From the NCBI RefSeq assembly GCF_030182585.1, contig NZ_JARXOW010000001.1, positions 1,426,001 through 1,490,000 of the forward strand: a stretch of 64,000 nt of DNA. Direction: 5' to 3'. The notes under the pieces are model-generated. The model had not been told where the DNA came from. It saw only the letters and a list, made by a program, of their open reading frames with translations, and did not search any database. The position numbers were made by a program, and so were the translations under genes. This document shows positions 35,715 to 43,554 of the stretch, piece after piece (within the stretch, counting starts at the first letter, position 1; the number at the start of each line of letters is the position of its first letter). Origin of the DNA: Pedobacter faecalis. Its GTDB lineage: Bacteria; Bacteroidota; Bacteroidia; Sphingobacteriales; Sphingobacteriaceae.

Positions 35715-37727
35715 TTACTGGGGCGCAAATCGCTTGTAAATGGAGTCGGGCAACAAAGGAGATCCATTGCTCAGCTTGCTGTTACGCTGCTTAAACCGGT
35801 CAAACGCCCGCTTCAGCTGACTTTTCTTTTGTTCATCCTCAATGGCTTCCTCACTCATGTTTGGCGAGAGCTTGTAAAGCTGGCTTCCGTTTAAATGGTA
35901 TTCGTCCATAATGAAGTCGACGATTTCTGTCTTGGTTTGCATGAGCGGATAAGCGTGAATGTTCCTGAATGCCCGCGCCGTATCTAAGCCCAGCCCCATC
36001 CAGCTGCTCAAAGCTGGCGCCGGCAGCTGATAATTCTGTTCCAGGAAGCTGAAGAGGCTGGGTGCAATGTCGAAATGCGTGGAGACCGAGTTAAACGTCG
36101 CGGTTCTTTTCAGAAGCGGTGAATAGATCATGAGCGGCACATGATACCGGTCTATTTTACTGCTCATCGGGATTTCCGGCATCCTGTGGTCGCCGGTGAC
36201 AACGAAAATGGTTTGCTGGTAATCTGCACGCCTTTTATATTGCTCAAAAAACTCCCTCAGCGCCTGATCGGCGTACATAATGGTGGAATACTGTAAGGCA
36301 TAGTGCCGGTAAGTGTCTTTTTTCGACTCGTCGAAGCCCAGGTCGGACATCCTTTTTTCGAACACCGCGGTATATCGCGCCTGCTCATTTATGATAAATG
36401 GATTATGCGTAGCAACGGTAAGTATTACATTAAGCTGAGGTGTGAGAGACGGCACTGCAGCGGTTTTTGAAAAGTAATGTCTGAAGAGTTCCTTATCGCT
36501 ATAGCCCCAGGTAAATCCGTTAACAGCGGGCATTTTCCTGTATCCGGCCGGAAAGCTCTTTGCATCGTTGACCTGGTCGACATCATTCTTTTTCAAAAAG
36601 ATATTCATATTATCGAATGCTGCATCTCCTCCATAGTAAAAGGCGGTATGATAACCTGCCCTCTTTAAAATGTTGTATAATGAAAGATGTTCAGGCATAT
36701 CGTTGCCAAGCTCAAGAAAGCCGTTTCTGGCAAATGGCAGTGAGGCCATTATGGAAGGGAGTACGGCAAATGTTCGCCCGCCCTGACTAAGGAAATTTTT
36801 CCAGTAAAGACTTTTCCCAGCCAGGGAGTCCAGAAAGGGCGTAAAGTTACCCAGATATGCGCCTTCGTTGGTGAAGGCTCTGCCCAGGCCTTCTACAAGG
36901 ACGATCACTATATTTGGACGCTGCTTACCCGGTTGGAAAAACGGACCAAGTACATCGCGGCTGACCTCCTGGTGTAAAAAGGGGTATTTCTGTTCATCTG
37001 CATATTTAAAAGCAACGTTACCTGGAGCCGAGGTTATGTAATCGCCTATATAAGCATCGGCGTAAATATCGACGTCATCGTCGCCCGGAAAAAAATGATC
37101 GTAGCTGTCGGAGAAGAAATAATCAGCTTTGTTTGTCACCAGATTATTGCTGAAATCTGAAGAATATCCTGGTCCCTTCCAAAAAGCGTATGCCGAGGTT
37201 AGGTGGAGCAAAAGGGATAGTACCGGGAAGGCGACAGCCAACCAGAATGGCACCTGCAGTTTGCGCGGGATATACCTGAGGCTAAGCGCTACCGCAGCAA
37301 TAAAGATCAAAAGAAATATGAGAGGCAGAAAGCCTATACCGCCTGAAGCGCCGACTGTTTGCCTGATATCGGACAAAGAGTAACCGAAAAGGTCGGCCCC
37401 TAATGGCACCAGCGACACATTAAAATACTGGATAAGCAACAGATGTGTTATAATGATGAGAACGATAAAAACGCTGAAAACAAGTCTGGCCAGACGAGGC
37501 TTGGCGAAATAAAGTAAAACGAACAGGATATACGCTGCAACCTGCCATTTCAACCAGAACAGAAAACCGGCCAGCCATGACCAAAGCACCATGGCAGGCC
37601 AACCTGCAGGAAACTCATGGGTGAGCCCATTTAATACAATTTCAAAAAGGCCGATGCATAAAACCGCCATCAGCCAGACCAATGAAAGCTTGATAAACAA
37701 ATGTGACGCTGCTTTTATCCGGATCAT
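35715..37727 (-). CDS. LTA-synthase-like phosphoglycerol/phosphoethanolamine transferase
   Basis: This 670-residue inner-membrane enzyme has about five N-terminal spans (to about residue 190), then an alkaline-phosphatase-like periplasmic domain. The sulfatase/LtaS motifs are NIVIVLVEGLG, GGRTFAVLPSIMASLP with the likely nucleophile Thr319, YHTAFYYGGDAAFDNM, FIINEQARYTAV and VVTGDHRMPE with metal ligands. It would transfer a phosphoglycerol or phosphoethanolamine group to a glycan. It ends the receiver-HEAT-GT2 operon, 1 bp after the GT2 stop, so decoration of the polymer made by that GT2 is the simplest role. The donor lipid is not predictable. Confidence 0.82.
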   Translation of the reverse strand: MIRIKAASHLFIKLSLVWLMAVLCIGLFEIVLNGLTHEFPAGWPAMVLWSWLAGFLFWLKWQVAAYILFVLLYFAKPRLARLVFSVFIVLIIITHLLLIQYFNVSLVPLGADLFGYSLSDIRQTVGASGGIGFLPLIFLLIFIAAVALSLRYIPRKLQVPFWLAVAFPVLSLLLHLTSAYAFWKGPGYSSDFSNNLVTNKADYFFSDSYDHFFPGDDDVDIYADAYIGDYITSAPGNVAFKYADEQKYPFLHQEVSRDVLGPFFQPGKQRPNIVIVLVEGLGRAFTNEGAYLGNFTPFLDSLAGKSLYWKNFLSQGGRTFAVLPSIMASLPFARNGFLELGNDMPEHLSLYNILKRAGYHTAFYYGGDAAFDNMNIFLKKNDVDQVNDAKSFPAGYRKMPAVNGFTWGYSDKELFRHYFSKTAAVPSLTPQLNVILTVATHNPFIINEQARYTAVFEKRMSDLGFDESKKDTYRHYALQYSTIMYADQALREFFEQYKRRADYQQTIFVVTGDHRMPEIPMSSKIDRYHVPLMIYSPLLKRTATFNSVSTHFDIAPSLFSFLEQNYQLPAPALSSWMGLGLDTARAFRNIHAYPLMQTKTEIVDFIMDEYHLNGSQLYKLSPNMSEEAIEDEQKKSQLKRAFDRFKQRNSKLSNGSPLLPDSIYKRFAPQ

Positions 37728-37728
37728 C

Positions 37729-39153
37729 TTAGTTCGGCTTTTTTGTGAAACCCTGCCTGGTCATCTCGCCCCAGGCATTCTTTTTTCTCAGGAGGTCTAT
37801 ATTTCCCATAACGGCTGACCAAACCACGAAGGGATGGAAAATAAATGGTTCAAGGAATGCCGTTAAAACCAGCATAAGGATATCGCGACTGCGTTTATAT
37901 TGATTGTAGGTCAACACCTCCATAAGAATGGCAAAAACGGAATACAAAAAGCCGAAACTGAATATAAAAAACAACAGGCCCAGGAAGAAAGTCCAATGAA
38001 TAAGTCCGAGCAGTACGAATATCAGGAATGCCACCATGCCCAGAAATTCAACGATCGGTGCTAAAAACTCGAAAAAAAACCAGTAAGGATAACTGACCAT
38101 ACCTAAAAGGCGGTATTTGGGATTGAAGAACATGACCTTATGCATCTGCAAGGTCTCTATCGTACCGCGGGTCCAACGGTTACGCTGCCTGCCCAAAATC
38201 TTAAAGGAGGCAGGCGCTTCTGTCCAGCACAGCGGATCAGGAATAAAACTAACTTTGTAAGGCTCGTTTTGTTCTTCCATGTATCTTCTCATCCGAACAA
38301 CCAGTTCCATATCTTCACCCACCGTATTATGGTTGTATCCGCCACATTTAATCACAATATCCCGATCGAAAGCACCAAAAGCCCCGGATATTAATAAAAG
38401 GCCGTTAAGCCTGCTCCATGCCATCCTTCCTAATAGGAAGGCCCTGATATATTCCAGCGTTTGCACCCTTGGCAGGAATTGCCTCGGCAAATTAACCTTA
38501 ACAAGTCGACCGTTTTCGACCTCGCAGCTGTTGGCTATGCGGATAACACCACCCGTGGCAATGACGCGCTTCTCTGTCGTTTCCAGAAAAGGCTTGGCTA
38601 GTTTAAGCAGGGCATCCTGCTCAAGGATACAGTCCACGTCAATACATACGATATAACTGTTTTGAGCAATATTAATCCCCACATTAAGAGCGTCTGCTTT
38701 ACCGCCGTTTTGCTTGTCGACCACAATAAGCTTCCTGTAAACAGCCTTATTGCTTTTATAAACACCCCGTACCGGTTTGGTCTGGATCTGCGGATTCACA
38801 AAAAAATCTGCCTTGTAAAGGTCGTAAGCACTAATAAGCTTTTCCAGTGAATCGTCTTTGCTGCCATCGTTAATAATAATCACTTCCAGGTTATTAAAGT
38901 TAATAGACAGCAGCGACCTCACATTCTCGATGATGTTGGCTCCTTCGTTGTAGGCCGGTGCCAGTATGCTGATGCTTGGCGATTCGTTGGAGCCGGCAAG
39001 TACCCGGTAATCGGTAAAACTATTCTTGCGGAGATAATTTCTTACCTCGCCGATGGAATACGCACCAATAAAAAGATAGCCCGACAGGAGCAGCACGGAA
39101 TAGAGCAAAAGTCCGTAGGTAAAGATATCTAGTAGTATAGTCTGCCAGCTCAT
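37729..39153 (-). CDS. Family 2 glycosyltransferase, processive (PgaC/cellulose-synthase-like)
   Basis: This 474-residue membrane glycosyltransferase has one N-terminal span (about 8-30), a GT-A domain and a C-terminal block of about four spans. The catalytic motifs are SISILAPAYNEGANI, IINDGSKDDS, CIDVDCI (DxD), GEDMELVVRM (TED-type base) and QRNRWTRG (QxxRW), which together mark processive synthases such as poly-N-acetylglucosamine, hyaluronan or cellulose synthase. It should polymerise a surface polysaccharide from a nucleotide sugar in the inner membrane. Its start overlaps the HEAT gene end by 4 bp (ATGA). No c-di-GMP PilZ domain is present. Confidence 0.9.
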   Translation of the reverse strand: MSWQTILLDIFTYGLLLYSVLLLSGYLFIGAYSIGEVRNYLRKNSFTDYRVLAGSNESPSISILAPAYNEGANIIENVRSLLSINFNNLEVIIINDGSKDDSLEKLISAYDLYKADFFVNPQIQTKPVRGVYKSNKAVYRKLIVVDKQNGGKADALNVGINIAQNSYIVCIDVDCILEQDALLKLAKPFLETTEKRVIATGGVIRIANSCEVENGRLVKVNLPRQFLPRVQTLEYIRAFLLGRMAWSRLNGLLLISGAFGAFDRDIVIKCGGYNHNTVGEDMELVVRMRRYMEEQNEPYKVSFIPDPLCWTEAPASFKILGRQRNRWTRGTIETLQMHKVMFFNPKYRLLGMVSYPYWFFFEFLAPIVEFLGMVAFLIFVLLGLIHWTFFLGLLFFIFSFGFLYSVFAILMEVLTYNQYKRSRDILMLVLTAFLEPFIFHPFVVWSAVMGNIDLLRKKNAWGEMTRQGFTKKPN

Positions 39154-40202
39154 TTCATTTCATTTTTTACTTGTGCTACCATCTCATTGATGGGATAGAC
39201 ATTCGTATCTACGTATTGTTCGAGGAGGTCGGTTCCTTCGCCAATAATGAACAGTGTGCGTACAAGTGCAAGTTTTAGGCCGAGGTGAGATGTAGCCAAA
39301 AAATTTATCAGGGCAGGTACGTCTTCCCTGTCGCCGATTTTGGCGAGAACCTTTGCAATGACCAGCTGGATATCGACGGGTTGACCGGGAAATATTTCAA
39401 CAAGTCTATCGGAAGTGTTTTCCGTGTATATGTCGGATAGTGTCAGGACAGCCTGTGCGCGCACTTCGGCCTGGGGATGATCAAGGCATAGCATGATATC
39501 GTCGTACAGTTCGAAATGATGATAATTCCGGGCGAGCTTAAGTGCAAAAATGATCACACTGGCATTGTCGGATCGTAGCCAATGATCAACACCCTTAAGC
39601 TCTGTGTGCGGCAATTGGGAAAGTTCTTTCAGCAGGCGGATCTGCTGCCATTCGGAAATCTGGTAGGATACGTTGTCTAGAAACCGAAGACCTTCGAAAC
39701 CAGATAGTTTAAGTACGGCAATCTGAGCTTCGACTCGAACCAGGTCATTTTTATCGTTGGTGAAGCGGGATACAAGATTCAGATGCTCGGTGAGTTCCAT
39801 GGCGCCGATCTGCTGCAAACCATGCGATTTTTTATGCCATTGCGAGCTCTCCGCCATTTTAAGCGCGAACTTGTCGAGCCCAAGCTGTATGTATAGCCTC
39901 TGAAGGTTGCGGAACGATTGCCCCGAAAGGCTTCTTGAGGCTGAAACAATTTTTCTGGTCAGATGATGCCTGAATCGCTGGTTCGCCAACAGCTCATTTA
40001 ACCTGGTGGTGATCGGTATAATATGATGCTTATCATCTTCATCAAAAAAGATCGCCTTGCGAACCAGAAGGTCGGACATGTGGTTCCATTTACCGTATTT
40101 CTGTCGCCGTTTCTTTCTGACAAGCAGATAAACGCTCATAAATACCGTCAATGTAACTGCAGTACCAAGCAGAAATATCAGGGAAACACCAAGATAGATC
40201 AT
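39150..40202 (-). CDS. Membrane-anchored HEAT-repeat protein
   Basis: This 350-residue protein has an N-terminal span (IYLGVSLIFLLGTAVTLTVF, about 2-28) followed by a basic stretch. The rest is an alpha-alpha superhelix with HEAT-type repeats, clearest in DLVRVEAQIAVLKLSGFEGL, HPQAEVRAQAVLTLSDIYTE, VDIQLVIAKVLAKIGDREDV and LGLKLALVRTLFIIGEGTDL. The repeats lie in the cytoplasm if the N-terminus points out. It overlaps the receiver gene before it and the glycosyltransferase after it by 4 bp each, so all three are made together. A scaffold linking the receiver to the synthase is a fair inference. No catalytic motif was seen. Confidence 0.78.
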   Translation of the reverse strand: MIYLGVSLIFLLGTAVTLTVFMSVYLLVRKKRRQKYGKWNHMSDLLVRKAIFFDEDDKHHIIPITTRLNELLANQRFRHHLTRKIVSASRSLSGQSFRNLQRLYIQLGLDKFALKMAESSQWHKKSHGLQQIGAMELTEHLNLVSRFTNDKNDLVRVEAQIAVLKLSGFEGLRFLDNVSYQISEWQQIRLLKELSQLPHTELKGVDHWLRSDNASVIIFALKLARNYHHFELYDDIMLCLDHPQAEVRAQAVLTLSDIYTENTSDRLVEIFPGQPVDIQLVIAKVLAKIGDREDVPALINFLATSHLGLKLALVRTLFIIGEGTDLLEQYVDTNVYPINEMVAQVKNEMK

Positions 40203-40561
40203 TTGGGGACTTGTATGGCCAATCTTCTGATGCGGACGGAGAGCTCATTCGGACTGAATGGCTTGGTGATAAAATCATCTGCACCGAGCTTAAATGCCTC
40301 TAAAACGACATCTTCCTGCCCCATAGCAGAGAGGATGATGATAGGTGTGTTGAGCTTTTCTTTAACTGCACCTACGATTTCGAGCCCGGAATTATAAGGC
40401 ATCATGATATCTGAAATGACAAGATCCGGACTCATGGTGTCAATTTTAGAAAGGGCCTCGCGACCGTCCCTGGCAATGACAACGTCGTGTCCGTCCTTTT
40501 TTAAACGGAACTCTAGGGTCTTAAGCATTAATTCATCGTCTTCAGCAATCAAAATTCTCAT
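40199..40561 (-). CDS. Stand-alone response-regulator receiver (CheY-like)
   Basis: This 120-residue single-domain receiver has acidic pocket residues Glu7, Asp8 and Asp9, phosphoacceptor Asp51 (LVISDIMMP), Ser80 (IILSAMG) and Lys in FITKPFSPNEL. There is no DNA-binding or enzymatic output domain, so it must act through protein contact. It is the first gene of the operon with the HEAT protein, the processive glycosyltransferase and the LTA-like transferase, and overlaps the HEAT gene by 4 bp. Phosphorylation-gated binding to the HEAT protein, switching polymer synthesis, is a reasonable model. Its kinase may be the GAF kinase of the convergent operon. Confidence 0.92.
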   Translation of the reverse strand: MRILIAEDDELMLKTLEFRLKKDGHDVVIARDGREALSKIDTMSPDLVISDIMMPYNSGLEIVGAVKEKLNTPIIILSAMGQEDVVLEAFKLGADDFITKPFSPNELSVRIRRLAIQVPK

Positions 40562-40655
40562 ACGGATATTTAAGGGATGTTTTGTGTTTTGTATATGCTA
40601 ATATAAATAAACTAAAAGACTATGTAAGTTGTTCTTTTTAAAAAAACATAACCCT

Positions 40656-40898
40656 ATGAAAACGAATGAAACAACACAGCAGGACGTGGACAATGTATTG
40701 CTCATGTCGGCACAGCAGAACATCGGTGAACGACCGGAGCGACCGGTTGACGACGCTGACGAGATGAGCGACTATGACTCATCGGAAGATACCGGAAACA
40801 CGGAGGAAGATCTGGACCTGGACTTAAGCGATGATCCGGATACTGACCTGTATGAAGATGATTTGGACGCATTAAACGGAGAAGACGATGAAGACTAA
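40656..40898 (+). CDS. Highly acidic small protein, 80 residues
   Basis: The start MKTNETTQQ at 40656 is used rather than an upstream ATG at 40629. The C-terminal half is almost entirely Asp, Glu and Ser (SSEDTGNTEEDLDLDLSDDP, then a DLYEDDLDALNGEDDED end), so the protein is strongly negative and probably disordered. Its stop overlaps the following DUF4142 lipoprotein by 11 bp. I know no family; metal or cation binding, or a DNA-mimic role, are guesses. Confidence 0.6.
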   Translation: MKTNETTQQDVDNVLLMSAQQNIGERPERPVDDADEMSDYDSSEDTGNTEEDLDLDLSDDPDTDLYEDDLDALNGEDDED

Positions 40899-41550
40899 CA
40901 TATTAAACCTGTCGGTCGCCTTGATTGCTGCCTGTGCAATCGGCGCTTGTTCCGGAGCCCGGGAAACGGCAGTTACCACAACAGGTACTGCACCTTTAAC
41001 CGGCGCTGAAGCTGTAACGGAAAATCTTAACACGCCGGATAAACCGACAGCCTTAACATCAGCAGGAAGCCAGATCACACTGGATACCCTTGCATTAAAC
41101 TTTCCGACAGACCAAAACGGACAGATAAGCGCTGCCGATTTTGTTGCACACGCGGCGCTTGCGGGAAAGAAGGAAGTAGAGCTGGGTCGCATTGCCCAGC
41201 AAAAGGGACAAAGTGGCGAGGTTAGAAGTTTTGGTGCAATGATGGTGACAGATCATACCAAGGCGAACGCAGAACTGCAGGCCCTGGCTACATCGAAAAA
41301 CATCAGCAAAATGCAGCCCGACTCTATTCCTGTAGATATGGACATCGCTATGGCATCCAAGCAGCTTAACGCACTAAGCGGCGAGCAGTTTGACCGCGTG
41401 TACCTGACGACCATGCTGAATGATCATCGTAAGGCGATTGCCCTGCATGAGCTTGGCGCTAAATCATCAGATGCGCAGGTAAAGGCCTATGCGGAAAAAC
41501 ACTTGCCTTCGCTTCGCAACCATATGGCTGCGGTAGAGAAACTGCAGTAG
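40888..41550 (+). CDS. DUF4142 family lipoprotein
   Basis: This 220-residue lipoprotein has lipobox Cys21 (AIGACSGARE). A low-complexity linker (about 25-85) precedes the DUF4142 helical bundle (ISAADFVAHAALAGKKEVEL, GRIAQQKGQSGEVRSFGAMM, VTDHTKANAEL, LTTMLNDHRKAIALHE, SDAQVKAYAEKHLPSLRNHM). DUF4142 has a ferritin-like four-helix fold and conserved His residues (TDHTKAN, NDHRKA); its function is unknown, and it is linked to envelope stress in some bacteria. It faces a second DUF4142 gene across a shared terminator, so the pair arose by duplication. It starts within the acidic gene. Confidence 0.85.
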   Translation: MKTNILNLSVALIAACAIGACSGARETAVTTTGTAPLTGAEAVTENLNTPDKPTALTSAGSQITLDTLALNFPTDQNGQISAADFVAHAALAGKKEVELGRIAQQKGQSGEVRSFGAMMVTDHTKANAELQALATSKNISKMQPDSIPVDMDIAMASKQLNALSGEQFDRVYLTTMLNDHRKAIALHELGAKSSDAQVKAYAEKHLPSLRNHMAAVEKLQ

Positions 41551-41576
41551 TGAAAGCTTAGTAAAGCGCTAAAACA

Positions 41577-41613
41577 CTAAAAAGGCGCCTCCTTGCGGAA
41601 GGCGCCTTTTTAG
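41577..41613. terminator. Bidirectional terminator between convergent DUF4142 genes
   Basis: CTAAAAAGGCGCCT pairs with AGGCGCCTTTTTAG over 14 bp around a 9-nt loop. The T run follows the stem on both strands, so it can end transcription from both the plus gene (stop 41550) and the minus gene (stop 41631). Confidence 0.9.
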
Positions 41614-41630
41614 TTTAAGAACCTTTTATC

Positions 41631-42224
41631 TTATTTGATAGAACCTTTTACGGATTTAGCTGAATCAAGGTGCATCTTCAAAATAGGAAGGGTTTTAGAA
41701 GCGAAGGCTTTAATATCGGCGTCTTTGGATGTCTTCGACGCATCTTCAAATAAATTAACGTCATCTTTGTGGTCGTCGACCATCATGGCCATGTACTTCG
41801 TATCGAATTCTTTGCCTTTGAGAAATTTAATGTCATTGATATGATGCTGCATTTCTTCGGGCATGGTAGAGGGAAGACGGATGCCTTTAAGTTCTGCCAG
41901 GGTCGTCAGTTCCTGATTTGCCTTGCTGTGATCTTTGACCATCATGGCACCAAAGGCCTTCACACGTGGATTGTCTGACACTTCCTGGGCAACGGTACCC
42001 AGTTCGACTTCCATCTTTCCGCCAGCGGCTGCTTTAAGGGCAAAGGTAACCAGCGGGTTAGATGCCGTATCGGCCGCATTGTGAACGGTTGTGGCCGAAT
42101 CATAAGAGGAAAGGCTGTCGGTCCGCGTTTCTACGGCTACTGTATTTTTGTTGCTGTTGTTGGTACAGGCGTAGCATAAAGAGCCTATAGCCAGAACAAG
42201 TAGAGATTGATTTAATTTTTTCAT
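41631..42224 (-). CDS. DUF4142 family lipoprotein
   Basis: This 197-residue lipoprotein has Cys20 (LCYACTNNSN). After a short linker it has the DUF4142 helical bundle: VTFALKAAAGGKMEVELGTV, NPRVKAFGAMMVKDHSKANQ, EFDTKYMAMMVDDHKDDVNL and DADIKAFASKTLPILKMHLD. The same His-containing motifs (KDHSKAN, DDHKDD) occur as in the neighbour at 40888. It has no acidic gene before it. The two are convergent paralogues, and both probably sit in the periplasmic face of the envelope. The function is unknown. Confidence 0.85.
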   Translation of the reverse strand: MKKLNQSLLVLAIGSLCYACTNNSNKNTVAVETRTDSLSSYDSATTVHNAADTASNPLVTFALKAAAGGKMEVELGTVAQEVSDNPRVKAFGAMMVKDHSKANQELTTLAELKGIRLPSTMPEEMQHHINDIKFLKGKEFDTKYMAMMVDDHKDDVNLFEDASKTSKDADIKAFASKTLPILKMHLDSAKSVKGSIK

Positions 42225-42319
42225 AGCTGCTTTTTTGTTTTAATAACAAAATGGGCCGGGCTTGGTTTTATTTTACACAGGCATGTCTGACCGACGGGAT
42301 GAGAAACTTTGCTAAACCG

Positions 42320-42328
42320 TAAATTTGC
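42320..42328 (+). promoter_or_regulatory. Candidate -7 promoter element of the MFS gene
   Basis: TAAATTTGC fits TAnnTTTGC exactly and overlaps the first possible TTG start (42325). No clear TTG/TTTG lies 19-21 nt upstream. If it is used, transcription begins at about 42334 and translation must start later, at the in-frame TTG at 42349. Confidence 0.45.
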
Positions 42329-42348
42329 GCCCTCAAAAAGATCAGAAC

Positions 42349-43554
42349 TTGCGTACTGCTAAAAGACTTAAGCCGGAAAATCAAGGCATATCAACCGTGC
42401 TTGCATTTGCACTTATTCCAATGTCGGGTTTCGCTACCGATGTATATATACCCTCTTTGCCCAGCATGGCGGCTTCACTTAAGGCCAGCGACATACAGGT
42501 GCAGCTGACGCTCAGCCTGTTCTTGATAAGCTATGGCGTTTCACAATTGTTTGTAGGCAGTTTGCTCGACAGCTTTGGGCGTTACCGGATCAACCTGGTA
42601 AGCCTGGCGGTATTCGCGCTGGCCAGCCTGACGATTGCCAACACCACGAGTATTTATGTGATTTATGCGATGCGCATTGTACATGGCATTACGGTCGGCG
42701 CAGTAGTGGTATCTAAACGAGCTTATTTTGTAGACCTGTTTTCGGGCGACAAACTGAAGCATTATCTGAGCATGTTTTCCATTATCTGGGCTACGGCACC
42801 AATCATCGCGCCCTTTGCTGGCGGTTATTTGCAGACGTATTTTGGCTGGCAGGCAAACTTCTATTTTCTTACCGTTTTCGCCGTCGTTATTCTTCTGCTC
42901 GAACTGATCTTCAGCGGAGAGACGATCAGACAGAAAATGAGTTTTAACCTGAAAACCATTTCCGGAGTGTACGGAAACATGCTGAAAACGCCGAGTTTTA
43001 CGCTAGGCATCGTGATGCTGGGACTGGCATACAGCATGGTGATGATCTATAACATGACCGGTCCGTTCATTATTGAACACCAGTTGGGCATGACCCCTAT
43101 TGTTGCGGGTTACAGTTCGCTGATCCTGGGCGCGGCGGTGATGACCGGCGGGATGATCAGTAAATCGACGATAAACCGGCCTTTTAACAAAAAGCTGTTC
43201 GTAAACCTTGGCATACAATGCGCCGCCGGACTGCTGATGCTTGGGGTGATGGGTTCTGCGGAAAATCTGTATACGCTGATCATCTTTGCTTTTATTATCC
43301 ACGCAGCTTCAGGGTACACGTTTAACAGCTTCTTTACCTACTGCCTGAGCCGCTTCCCAAAAAATGCAGGTATAGCCAGCGGGTTAACCGGCGGTATTAA
43401 CTATGTAGTGGTTTCCTTCCTGAGTTATGGGATCATATACCTTATACCAGCCAGCGGCGGGGTAAACCTGAGCTTGAGTTACCTGCTGCTGATCTTACTT
43501 TCGGGCGCTTTAATGGTATTTATAGCCCGGATCTCCAGGACCAACCCGGAATAG
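42349..43554 (+). CDS. MFS drug-resistance transporter, Bcr/CflA type
   Basis: This is a roughly 401-residue transporter with about 12 membrane spans. The signature DVYIPSLPSMAASL (first loop, as in Bcr/CflA: DxYLPxxP), the motif A-like GSLLDSFGRYRINLVSLAVF and the helix ITVGAVVVSKRAYFVD are all as expected for a drug/proton antiporter. The start codon is uncertain: there is no ATG before the first span, and a TTG at 42349 is preferred over a TTG at 42325, which lies inside the promoter element. It exports toxic compounds from the cytoplasm. Its stop abuts the convergent hybrid kinase gene with no gap. Confidence 0.88.
   Translation: MRTAKRLKPENQGISTVLAFALIPMSGFATDVYIPSLPSMAASLKASDIQVQLTLSLFLISYGVSQLFVGSLLDSFGRYRINLVSLAVFALASLTIANTTSIYVIYAMRIVHGITVGAVVVSKRAYFVDLFSGDKLKHYLSMFSIIWATAPIIAPFAGGYLQTYFGWQANFYFLTVFAVVILLLELIFSGETIRQKMSFNLKTISGVYGNMLKTPSFTLGIVMLGLAYSMVMIYNMTGPFIIEHQLGMTPIVAGYSSLILGAAVMTGGMISKSTINRPFNKKLFVNLGIQCAAGLLMLGVMGSAENLYTLIIFAFIIHAASGYTFNSFFTYCLSRFPKNAGIASGLTGGINYVVVSFLSYGIIYLIPASGGVNLSLSYLLLILLSGALMVFIARISRTNPE

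Noticed and set aside
42325-42348. TTG 42325 as the MFS start
   Set aside because: It lies inside a -7 promoter element.
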